Part shown: positions 1 through 11,100 of the stretch, piece after piece
Position numbering within the stretch: position 1 is the first letter of the stretch
How the letters are laid out: each line of letters begins with the position of its first letter
NCBI RefSeq assembly: GCF_020520425.1
Contig: NC_079491.1
Location: 7,923,143-7,987,142 of the forward strand
DNA length: 64,000 nt
DNA from: Spinacia oleracea
Lineage: Eukaryota > Streptophyta > Magnoliopsida > Caryophyllales > Amaranthaceae
Direction of reading: 5' to 3'
Made by a program: the position numbers and the translations under genes
The notes under the pieces: generated by a model
Told to the model about the DNA's origin: nothing
Databases searched by the model: none
What the model saw: the letters and a program-made list of their open reading frames with translations, nothing else

Positions 1-1340
1 TTACTCCAGAATCGAGTATTAAATATTTTAACAATAATTCAAATTTACAAACCCAGATATATATGTGAACATGAGACTTAAGAAACTGAACATCACACAA
101 AATTATTGAAAATATATTGAATTTAGTTGAACATGATTCTGTGTAAATTGAACATAAGACTTGAGAAACTAAACATCACACAAAAGTCTTATTTATGAAC
201 ATATCATAGTTTAATAAGTTGAATTTAGTTGAACATGATTCTTTATAAGTTGAATATGAGACTTGAGAATCTGAACATCGCACAAAAGTGTTCTTATGTG
301 TTCTTATTTATGAACATCATATTTTAGAAGTTGAACATGATGAACTATAAACTGAACATGACAATATTTAGACATCGCTACTTTTGATCTTTCAGTAAAG
401 TGAACATGAATGTGTACATAATTCTTTATAAATTAAATATGATATGTAAGAAACTGAAAATCACACAAAAGTATTGAACATATATTAGTTTTCCAAAAAA
501 AAAAATATATTAGTTTTCCGCATTCCAATCAACTAACCAAAAGCTCGCAACAAGGAAACAATTCCAAAAGATTAAGAAGCAAATATATTAACTGCTCTCT
601 TTTATACAAGGAGGTGGCAAATATATGAACATTATTCTGTATAAGTTGAACATAAGACTTGAGAAACTGAACATGACACAAAAGTGTTCTTATTTATGAA
701 CATATCATAGTTTTATAAGTTGAACATGGTTCTTTATGTTGAACATGAAACTTAAGAAACTGAACATCACACAAAAGTGTTATTATTTGTGAACATCATC
801 TTTTATAAATTGAACATGGTGAATCATAAACTGAACATGACAATATTTATACAACGCCATTTTTGATCTTTTAGTAAAGAATAATGAACAGGTGCTAATT
901 ACTGTTATGGCTAGCCTTTTAGTCGAACATGATTTTGTACATAATTCTTTATAAGTTGAACATGAGACTAGAGAAACTGAACATCATACAAAAGTTGAAC
1001 ATATATTAATTTTTTAAGTTAAGGTTAGTTGAACATCATTTTATATAAGTTGAACATAAAAGTTGAGAAAATGAACATTCCACAAAAGATTGAACATATA
1101 ATAGTTTTATTAGTTCAATTTAGTTGGACATGATTCAACATAGGTTGGATAAGAGAGTTGAAAAATTGAACATCACTCAAAAGTATTATAATTGATTTCA
1201 TTAACAATATTAATTTGAACATCTATTGTTACAATTTGAACATGACAAATTTTGAACAAACCACTTTAGATCATTATGTAAAAATAATGAACATCATCTT
1301 ATAAAATCTGAACATGATTAAATTTCAAAGTCACAACAGA
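1..1340. repeat. Degenerate AT-rich array with core TTGAACAT
   Basis: The whole stretch is built from variants of a short unit with the core TTGAACATGA, alternating with phrases such as GAAACTGAACATCACACAAA. A larger period is visible: the phrase starting GAACATGACAATATTTA and ending in TTTTGATCTTTCAGTAAAG recurs near 355, 835 and 1240. There is no coding signal. Arrays like this, lying beside a GC-rich promoter-like block (here 1.7-2.1 kb), occur in the ends of plant Mutator-like elements. That assignment is inference, because I found no terminal inverted repeat or target duplication. The left edge is outside the window. Confidence 0.7.
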
Positions 1341-1679
1341 AACATTTGACATACTTGCACAACTTGCACACCGAAGCTAGGTTTACTTTCATAGAGTTCA
1401 TCATTTCCAAGGTATTCACCAAAAAAAAAGTAAGTAACCTAATCTTATTCAAAAAAGCAGGTAAACTAATCGTATTCACCAAAAAAAGAGTAAGTAAACT
1501 AATTATGAAGAAACGAGAATGTAAATTAACACCTGCTATGGTCTCATCGGCGAATCTTCAAATCAGTTCGAAGAACAACTCGGTATCATTCTCAACGGAG
1601 TTAAAAAGACGATCCAAAATAATTTTCATCAGCTTCACGTTTACCGACATGGATCTCTTTAATATCACCTAGAACCTTC

Positions 1680-2100
1680 CGGTTAACTCCACGGCGAACC
1701 CTAGCGTAGGTAGGAAGCCTCTAAACCGCCTCCCAATGAAGCGCCTCTTCATCTTCTTCTCCAGCTCAAAACGACTCCGATCTAGCAAACGCGTTCTCCG
1801 ACGTCGTTCTTTGAACTGTAAAAAAATCAAACCGAAAATACACAACATCAACAAATTACACAATAAAATAACAAAATTACTCAAAATAATCAGAACATAG
1901 GGCAATATTCATCCGTAAATTACACTCTGAACTCCGGCGAAGTCATCCGCAAATTCGAGATCCTGGAGAGAGGAATTGGGGAGAGGTTAGAGGAGAGAGA
2001 AAAATGGAGAGAGGTTAGAGGAGAGAGAAAATGGCAAAAAATCTGGGCAGGTAATATAAATAGAGCGTGTTTCTTTTATTAAGAAACGCCGTCGTTTCAT
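1680..2100 (-). other. GC-rich promoter/exon-like block beside the TTGAACAT array
   Basis: Read on the minus strand, this block has an AAACGACGGCGTTTC motif common in plant promoters (near 2080-2095), a pyrimidine-rich CTCTCTCC leader (about 1975-2040) and then an open, exon-like stretch rich in Arg/Lys codons down to about 1669. I recognise no protein family. It could be the 5' end of a host gene captured by a transposon, or a transposon's own promoter end. It is abutted by the repeat array rather than by further exons, which favours a captured or broken fragment. Confidence 0.3.
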
Positions 2101-3157
2101 GTAGTATGCATGTAGAGATACATGTATACCTATGCATCCATTAATAATTATTGTGCCATGCATCATTATTTTGTTAGATGGTGGTATACTTCTAGCCAAA
2201 TATCTGTTACTAAAATCATTACAAGTTCTTCTGCACTATGCCTCGTGCTCTCATTCAGTCATTTGGGTTTTGATAATGTGTGTACATTTCTTGTGCGATT
2301 TTACCTCTACCTTGCACTTCATTCATGGATTTTGATTGTTTTGTGCTTTCTGTTGCTGTTATTATGCAGGTTGTGGCTGATTTTGATTTCTAAATCTTAT
2401 CAAGATCAATATCAGGACCAGTACATAGTGACATCTACACTAATATCAGGACCAGTACATTTCTAAATCTGATTTTGATTGCTGTTATTATGCATTTTTC
2501 CACTCTCTTTATATTACAAAAATGTTAATCCAGAAAATCATAACAAGAGACTTTCACTCTTTACCCCCAAAAAATTTGAACAAGTTCAACACTTTCGGAT
2601 TTTGAATCGACAACCAGATCAACTAGACAGACCCCTGAAATATACTTTTCAAACATTCTATCAATTCCCTGGGAACATATAAGAGTGTATGAGGATCTGA
2701 GTGTATGATAACAAGCAGGCATCAAACATCAAAAATTCTCTTAAAAACTACCCACCAATACTTCACCAGAGTTTAAGTGTTTATAATTCAACACTAGAGA
2801 AAAACTTAATAATTAATGTAGGCATTTAAAGTATGATTATCTCAAGACAAGCATGTATGTAATGAGATTCAATTGGAGGTGGCATTTTTTATATTTTTAG
2901 AATTAAATTTACTTTCATGTCGAACTATAGCACCATATTCCTTTAACATTAATGAGAGCATATAAAAATCAACATAGTTGACCACACTTCCACCAATACG
3001 TGTTATAGTCCATTACTCCATTGACAAGGATACATAATCATAAATTTTTCCATAAACAAATCCCCATCTCTATCTCTAAATTTAGAGACCTTAAGAACAA
3101 CTAAACAATCATTATGACCTATGAATCATAAATTCACAATATAAACATAATTCAGCA
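2101..3157. other. Non-coding AT-rich stretch, nothing recognised
   Basis: This is AT-rich sequence with frequent stops in all frames. The short open stretches have no family resemblance. A short direct repeat (ATCAGGACCAGTACAT) occurs near 2410 and 2446. I see no gene, RNA or transposon boundary. Confidence 0.4.
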
Positions 3158-3317
3158 TCAAAGTGACACATTCTTACAAAAACCCTTGAAATTCACAGGC
3201 ATAATTCCGCACACACACAAAGAAATTTCAATATGTGAATATAACAGATCTACAATTTTTTTTAATAAAACTCTAAAGATAGGATAAGATGTATACGAAA
3301 TTACCTCAAGAACAAAG

Positions 3318-3577
3318 AAATCGTACTCCAAGTCTTGAGCTTCTTCTAGATCAGAAAATACCACATCCTTAAGTTTTTCTTGTTGATTGAGAGGGGGTTT
3401 CTTGTTGAAGAAGAACGTAACCGTGTGAGAGAAAACGAGTTGTGAAGGGACCGGAGTGACCGGGGGTCTGATTGTATTTCTGGTTGAGAGTTGAAACCCT
3501 AGAGGGAGAGGCGGAGAACCCGAAGAGGGAGAGGCGAGAAGATTAGGGTTCTGATTGATGAAGTTGAATGCGAGATA
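3318..3577 (-). other. Possible first exon of a leftward gene or captured fragment
   Basis: Read on the minus strand, one frame stays open from about 3575 to 3318 and ends at a plausible splice donor (GAG|GTAATTTCG). The deduced residues are Pro/Ser-rich at the start and end in an acidic stretch (FSDLEEAQDLEYDFFVLE). There is no in-frame ATG, so an upstream exon, a non-AUG start or a broken gene must be assumed. AAACCCTA and TTAGGGTT motifs nearby are typical of plant 5' leaders. No downstream exon was recognised to the left. The family is unknown. Confidence 0.25.
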
Positions 3578-3718
3578 TTGATATTACAGAAACTTTCTTG
3601 TCAGGCCGCCTGACGCTCACGCGCACGTCAAACTACTGCTTAACCCACGCGCGCGTGAGATCACGCGCACTATATGAAAGCAATTTTTTCTCTCTTCTCA
3701 TTTCTTATGTTCTTCTAA

Positions 3719-3946
3719 ATGATTCATTTCTCTCTCCCTCTCCCCTCTCCTGGTTCAACGCTCCTCAAACCCTCCGCCTCTTTCCCCCAGATCTCCTCCA
3801 CCAAGAAGCTCCAATCGCCAAACCACCACCACCTACACCATGGTCGTCGCCTGGCGCAGCCGAAACGCCAATCGATATCTCTCCTCTCCTCTCAACGTGC
3901 AAAACTTCCTTCATCGCCGGAGAGGACAACCATCACCACCATCATA
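3719..3946 (+). other. Short open frame interrupted by the Copia insertion
   Basis: An ATG at 3719 opens a Ser/Pro/Leu-rich frame that reads like a chloroplast transit peptide or low-complexity leader. It is cut by the LTR retrotransposon at the TCATA target site. The GC-rich sequence just past the other target duplication (14515-14560) has the same composition. I cannot name a family. It may be a captured gene 5' end inside a larger transposon spanning about 3.6-19.7 kb. Confidence 0.25.
3942..3946. repeat. 5-bp target site duplication, left copy (TCATA)
   Basis: TCATA directly precedes the 5' LTR. The identical TCATA directly follows the 3' LTR at 14510-14514. A perfect 5-bp duplication is the expected footprint of LTR-retrotransposon integration. 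Confidence 0.9.
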
Positions 3947-5364
3947 TGAAGGAAATAATGCCCTTGGTCCAAGTATGCATTCTATGTTAAGTCTAATAAA
4001 TGCGGTTCAGTATTAATTAACAAGTTAATAATTCAGTGAGATCAAGTGAGCTGAATGCCTAGCTAGAGGCCGCTTCAGTTCAAGTGGAATTAATGATATT
4101 AATCCACAGCTTACTCTTGACTGAACCCGTAGGGTCACACAAATAGTACGTAAACGGATCAAGTATTTAATGGCATTAAATACTCTATCTATGGATATTC
4201 GGAATCGACGGATCTTGGTTTCAGTGGGAGCTGAGATCGTCACAGGCAAGAAATGAATACTCCGGAAACGATGATATTGCCGGAAACGGAAATATGGATC
4301 GTATCGGAAATATAAATATTATCCAAGTCGTAGATGTTGCCGGAAACGGAAACATGGTACGTATCGGAAAATATTATCGGAAATGGAAATATTACCAGAA
4401 TCGGAAATATTGCCGGAAACGGAAATATTGTCAGAATCGGAAATATTATCGGAATCGGAAAATAATTCCGGAAACGGAAATATTAAATATTTGTTCGAAA
4501 CGGAAATTAATTCCGGAATCGGAAATGTTAAATATTATTCGTATCGGAAATGAATTCCGGAATCGGAAATTTAATCGGAAGCGTATCGTACGAATAAGCA
4601 TCGGACGAGGCCTGCCGGACGAGGGCCCAGCACGAAGCCAGGCCATCGCCCAGCAAGCCAAGCGCGCCACACAAACAGCCACGCCAGGCCCAGCGCAAGG
4701 CCAGGCCCAGCAGGTCGTGGCAGCGCACACAGCGCGCGCGGGTGCTTGCGTGGGCTTGTCGCTCGCGCAGGCCTCGCTGCGTGGGCTGCTGCTCGCACGC
4801 ACGCATGGGCGGCCCATCGTGGCTGTCGTGTGTGTGCGCGTAAGTGTTTGTGTTCGTGCACGTTTCCTTAAACGTGCAGAGTTCGGTTAATGATTAAATT
4901 CCTAATTCTATTTGATAAACTAATTAAATTAGAGTTCTTGTAGGATTCTAGGTTTAATTAATTTGTATCTGAATAGGATTCCAATTCCCTTTCCATAACC
5001 CTATAAATATGTGGCCTGGGTTCACAATTTATAACGAGTTTCAAAGTATTCAAAGTGAGTTTTTGAGAGAAAAATTCAGCCACACATCTTGCTCAAAAGT
5101 GCCGAAAATTCTAGTACCTTAAGGGCGATTCTAGTTGGTCAATCTTAAGGCGGATCCGGACGTGCTGTGGACTATCTACGGAGGGACGACACTTGGAGTC
5201 CTAAAGACTTGTTCTTGTTCGGTTCGGGCGCAGCTAGGGAGGGCACGCAACAAAGAGTATGCATCTAAATTATGCTATATGATTATGTGTAAATAATATG
5301 TAATCCTGGGTTAATGGTTGTTTCCGCATGATTTATGTAATATCATATGTATCATAACCTAACA
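3947..5364 (+). repeat. 5' LTR of the Copia element
   Basis: This repeat starts TGAAGGAAATAATG and ends CATAACCTAACA. It matches 13083-14509 nearly base for base. The U3 part contains about twenty CGGAAA/TGGAAA words (4270-4580), followed by a GC-rich block (4590-4870). A TATA box lies at 5001-5009, so transcription probably starts near 5030-5040. Confidence 0.95.
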
Positions 5365-5380
5365 GTGGTATCACGAGCCC
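5365..5380 (+). promoter_or_regulatory. Primer-binding site, initiator tRNA-Met type
   Basis: TGGTATCACGAGCC starts one base after the 5' LTR. It is close to the usual plant Copia primer site complementary to initiator tRNA-Met (TGGTATCAGAGCC), with a small internal difference. Confidence 0.8.
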
Positions 5381-8189
5381 CTTATTATTTTCATAATCTA
5401 AATTGCATGAACATGGTTAAATATTACAAATTTGCAAGAATTAAAAGGGGTGATTAATTTTCGTAATTGTTAATTAATTGCAAATTGCGTTTATTTAATT
5501 ATACGTACGCAGTTTTTCGGCAGTTTCTACGTTACTCATCCAAATCGAGTGATTTTTGTGTCAATTCCGCATGTAAAAGGCATTCTAAAATTTTGACAAA
5601 AATAGTTTTTTTCTGCCGAACCCAAAATTCTCAAATTCGAAGCTTAACTATGACTTTTCGAAGGTTTTAGTTTTTCGAATGCAAAATTTAGTAAATTTAA
5701 GATGTTAAATTAAATATTTGCGATTCTTGTTGATAAATCTTGAATTTTTGATTGACCTACTGCATATGTTTAACAAGTTTGAATGCCTAGTCTTGTTAAT
5801 TATGCAATCTAATTTGTAATTATGATTAATTTGTTGAAAATTAGAATAATTTATAATTAATTTGATTTTCATAATTAATTGTAATTTAATTAGAAACCTA
5901 TGATTAAAAACCACCATAAAAATTGTAAATTTATGATAAATTTTAAATTTTTATGACCTAGACTTGAATCCATAACAATCAGAAATCAATTGGATAATAA
6001 ATTTTCGATTTTTCGCCCTAAAATTATGAAATTAATAATATTTGTTAATTTGTCATTAATTTTATAAATTTTAAATTTTTTATGCGATTCGTTCATATAA
6101 TTGCACGCACAAAGCAATGGACGCTTCGTGTTACCCTTAAGGGGTGTTGTATAATGCGGGCATGCGACGACGAGCAAGGGAGCTCGTCGCCCGTGCGGCA
6201 CGAATGCAATGAGCAAGGGCGTAGTGCACGAGCACAAGGCAGCAGCCCTGCCTTGTGTCGTGGGCCACGAGCAATGGACGAATGGGCATGGGCGAAGGGC
6301 GAGCCAAGGCAGTCGCGTGTGGGCAGCAAGCGAGCTGCGCCACAACGCGCACTGCCTCACGCAAGAGCGCGCAGCCTCGCGCGCAGCGAGCGCAAGCTCG
6401 TGTGCCACGAGCGCTGCGCCCAGCGTTGCTCGCGCGCACAGCGAGCGATGTCGCGCGCCCAGCGAGCGATGGCTCGCGCGCACAGCGAGCGATGTCGCGC
6501 GCCCAGCGAGCGATGGCTCGCGCGCACAGCGAGCGATGTCGCGCGCCCAGCGAGCGATGTGGCGCGCACATCGAGCGATGTCGCGCGCCCAGCGAGCGAT
6601 GGCTCGCGCGCACTGCGAGCGATGGCTCGCGTGCGACGAGCGCTGGCGCGCGCGCAGCAAGCACCACAGCGTGCGATGGCTTGCGATGGAGATGCAACAG
6701 CTATGCGACGAGCGCATGGGCTGCGCGCACATGGCCAGCGATGGCTGTGTGCGAGCGGCCCATGGGCGTGCAATGCGTAGGGTGTTTGCGTTACGATTAG
6801 ATCGTTTTGAATGTTTAATTTGAAATTTTTCAGTTTACGTAATTTTAATTAATTTTAAAATTAATAATTTAAATTATTTTCTAGGATTTTAATTTTGAAT
6901 ATTGTAATTATAATAAATTTTATTTATTCTAATTATTTTACTAAAATTAAAATCATGAATTAATTTAAATACGACTGAAATTAAATTAAACTTTTGGATT
7001 CAATTATAAATTCATATGAGCTTTAAATTTTAATTAAATTTGTATGTTTCCGGTTAGACTAGAAATACATTTTTATGTTTAAAATTAGTAAAGCATATGA
7101 ATTTATTGGTTTGAGTGGGAGCGCTTTTAGTCATAAACTCTTGATTAGGTCTACAAATCCTTAAGGTTAAAACAACTTGATTAGAATTAATAAGGACTGA
7201 ATAATTGGTAGATTATTGGTGCCCTTGATTAATTGCTGCAAATGTTTACGTGATGCATAATGTGTTTTACTAACCAGCTATGTGGGCCATTCATGATAAT
7301 GAATGGGTGAATGGTATATATATTGTATATGTACTGTTTTGCAGGTTATGAAGTGACTAGTATGGCCCAAATAGGATAGAAAATATGGTCTGCGTACCAT
7401 TAATTTGAATGTAATTGGTCTGAAGTACCAAAGTTATTTTTCAATTCAAATATGGTCTGCGTACCATCAAATAGTTGTAATTAGTTATAGCTTATCCTAT
7501 TTGAAGAAAATGGTGCCTCCCACGGAGATTTTCAAGACGGACTTTGAAGTTAAAGCTTCAAGATGAAGTCGGGCCATACTAGATCACAAATATCTTATGC
7601 ATGTTTTAAGTTATTTATTGCTTTTAAATATGTCTTAAAATGCATGAGATCAAAAGCTTGATTATGTTGCATGATTAAGGATTTTAGTTCACTTAAAATC
7701 TAACCAACATAGTAAGAGCCTTAAGTTCCAAACTTAAAAATTGAGTTAAAAGGTGCCATGCCAAAATATACACTTGCTTGGATATCCTTTACATCAATCT
7801 AGTAATAGTTTTCGCTCAGCGAGGTGTTACTTATTGGTCCTAAAGGGGCAAGGTACACAAATAATTGTGAGTACATGTTAATTTTGGTGAAACTCAACGA
7901 TATAAGTAAGGAGTCCTTTTATGTCGTGGCAAATTCGATAGGTTTACCTAATAAGTTCTTAGACGCACCTATCAACCAAGAATAGTTTCTAGACTATTAG
8001 CAAAAGGCTTTTGCTTACCTAAGATGTTCTAGGATTAAGTCGACAAACTGTGCTTAGTTCTTCAATGATTTTAGGATCTTGGAATCATTTTATTCACACC
8101 TGCCGGAACACACAACTTGAATAAAATGCTTAATAAACATTGAATTATGCATGTATGCTAGAATTTAAGTTTATTAAGAGAAACTGTGA
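5381..8189 (+). other. Long untranslated leader of the Copia element
   Basis: There are 2.8 kb between the primer-binding site and gag. Most of it is AT-rich and stop-laden. The exception is a GC-rich island at about 6160-6780 that includes a tandem array (separate entry). A pyrimidine tract ending in TTCAATTGTAG lies just before the internal ATG at 8232 and looks like a splice acceptor. Some plant Copia families splice their leader, so this is possible here but unproven. Confidence 0.6.
6437..6612. repeat. 44-bp GC-rich tandem array in the Copia leader
   Basis: About four copies of a 44-bp unit made of two half-units sharing CAGCGAGCGATG. Copies start at 6437, 6481 and 6525. The array lies in a GC-rich island that contrasts sharply with the surrounding AT-rich leader. 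Long open frames on both strands here are composition artefacts. Confidence 0.85.
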
Positions 8190-11100
8190 ATGGTTATTTA
8201 TTTGTTTATTCTTTTCAATTGTAGTTTTAATATGGCAAACAACCATCAAAACATCATCATGGGTTCTGAGCTTATGGTCAAGCTGAACCTGGCAAATTTT
8301 CTTGAATGGGAAGCTAAGCTAGTTGAAATAGTCAAACTCAATGGACTTGAGTATGTACTGTCACATCCCATGCCAAGCTACTATGCCAGAGACATGACCC
8401 CTGAGAGATTTTACGCCTGGGATGCGGATCTCAAAAAGGTTATGAGTCTCATGCTGAACAATATCCCTGATGATTGGGCTAAAAGGTTTGTAGCCTATGA
8501 ACCTTTTACGCTCATCAAGAATCTGAGGGATATCTGTCGTGGAAGTACGGAGGACAGGGACCTGAACGTCCATGAGTTGATTGAATCAATGTCTGGTCTA
8601 AAGGTTAGTTCTCCCAACAGGTGTTATAGGATGGAGGTCCAAGAAACACATGTTCAGCTCCTTCGCACTAAACAGAGGGTAGGCGTCCCACTGAGGTTCC
8701 ATGTGGATCTTATGTGTTCATATTTTGATCGCCTAAGTCTACTAGGAACACCAATAAGCGAGAGGATGGCAGTCTCTGTCTTGCTCAATTCACTACACAG
8801 TGGGTTTGGTCGCTTCAAGCAACTATACCTAAGTGAACCAAGAGAAGAAACAGTTGCAGAATTTATTCACCTTGTCAGAAAGGCTGAAATAGTACTGGAC
8901 TGTGAAGCCAAAGATTTACTCAAGGCTAGAAAGAGACCATTCAAGAAAGGTGGAAAGTCCAAGGGCAATGCTAAATCAAAGCAGGACAAGTCCACATCAA
9001 GCTGTCTTTATTGTGATGGAATAGGCCATTACAAAAGAGAATGTCCAAAGCTAAAGGAAGATCAGAAGAACGGAACAGTCGTTCCATCTTCAGGTATTTT
9101 CGTTATAGACTGTATACTTGCTAATTCAACTTCTTGGGTATTAGATACAGGTTGTGGCTCACACTTATGTTCCAATCCACAGGGACTAAGAAGAAGTAGA
9201 AAGTTAAGCAAGGGTGAAGTCGACCTACAAGTGGGAAATGGAGCACGGATTGCTGCATTAGCTGTAGGAACTTACTATTTGTCGTTGCCCTCCGGGCTAG
9301 TTTTGGAACTGGAAGAATGTTTCCATGTTCCAAGTCTTACTAAAAACATCATTTCAGTTTCTTGCTTAGATGCTAAGGGATTTTCCTTTTTAATAAAAGA
9401 CAATAGTTGTTCGTTTTATTTTAAAGAGATGTTTTATGGATCTGCTAGATTAGTCAATGGACTTTATTTATTAGATCACGACAAACAAGTATATAACATA
9501 AATACCAAAAATGCCAAAAAGGATGATTCAGATCTCACCTATCTGTGGCATTGTCGATTAGGCCATATAAACTTGAAACGCTTAGAAAGACTTCAAAAGG
9601 AAGGAATTCTAGAACCATTTGACTTAGAGGATTATGGTAAATGCGAATCATGTTTACTTGGCAAAATGACAAAGCAACCTTTCTCTAAAGTTGGAGAAAG
9701 AGCAAATGAACTATTGGGTTTAATCCATACAGATGTATGTGGACCAATGAGTACAAATGCTAGAGGTGGTTTCAGCTACTTTATCACTTTCACTGATGAC
9801 TTCAGTAGGTATGGTTATGTCTACCTAATGAAGCATAAGTCTGAATCCTTTGACAAATTCAAGGAATTTCAGAGTGAAGTAGAGAATCAATTAGGCAAGA
9901 AGATTAAGGCACTGCGGTCTGATAGAGGCGGTGAATATCTGAGCTATGAATTTGATGACCATCTGAAAGAATGTGGAATTCTATCGGAGTTGACTCCTCC
10001 TGGAACACCACAATGGAACGGTATGTCGGAACGGAGGAACAGAACCTTGCTAGACATGGTCAGGTCAATGATGGGTCAGGCCGAACTTCCATTAGAATTT
10101 TGGGGACATGCACTAAATACAGCTGCACTCACTATAAATAGAGCTCCGTCTAAAGCTGTCGAAAAGACTCCATACGAATTATGGTTTGGAAAGCCTCCAA
10201 ATGTGTCTTTTCTTAAGATTTGGGGATGTGAAGTATACGTCAAACGATTAATTTCAGACAAACTTCATCCAAAATCTGACAAATGTATCCTTGTGGGCTA
10301 TCCAAAGGAAACAAAGGGGTATTACTTCTACAATACATCTGAGAACAAAGTGTTTGTTGCTCGAGATGGTGTCTTTTTGGAGAAAGATCACATTTCCAAA
10401 ATGACAAGTGGGAGAAAAATAGACCTCGAAGAAATTCGAGTCGAACAACAAACTCTAGAGAATGCTCAAGATGACATTCAGGATGAAACTCAGAGATCTT
10501 TAGAAGAATCTGGTGAGAATCATGGTCAATCTAGAAATGTTACCCCGCGTAGATCGCAAAGATATAGATCTCAACCGGAAAGGTACTTAGGTATTTTGAC
10601 GAACGAGAGCTATGACGTTCTATTACTTGAAAGTGATGAACCTGCGACTTACAAACAAGCTATGACGAGCCCTAGCTCCAAGCAATGGCAAGAAGCCATG
10701 CAATCTGAATTAGACTCCATGTCTGAAAACCAAGTATGGGATTTGGTCGATTTGCCAGATGGCTATCAAGCCATTGGAAGCAAATGGGTTTTCAAACTGA
10801 AAAAGGACAAGGATGGGAAACTTGAAGTTTTCAAAGCTAGATTGGTTGCAAAAGGTTACAGGCAAGTCCACGGTGTGGATTACGATGAAACCTTTTCACC
10901 AGTTGCAATGCTAAAGTCTATTCGAATAATGTTAGCAATCGCTGCATATTACGATTACGAAATATGGCAGATGGATGTCAAAACTGCTTTCTTAAACGGT
11001 GTTTTAACAGAAACTGTGTTTATGACACAGCCTGAAGGTTTTGAGGATCCAAAGAATGCTAAGAAGGTATGCAAGCTAAAGAAATCAATCTACAGATTGA

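Noticed and set aside
4294-4890. Open frames of about 200 codons in the LTRs (also 13430-14035 and their antisense frames)
   Set aside because: They arise from the CGGAAA repeats and the following GC-rich block, differ between overlapping frames and have no domain. They are regulatory LTR sequence, not genes.
5986-6823. Several 180-250-codon overlapping frames on both strands in the Copia leader
   Set aside because: All come from the GC-rich 44-bp tandem array, where stop codons are rare. The translations are Arg/Ala/Ser repeats without family resemblance.
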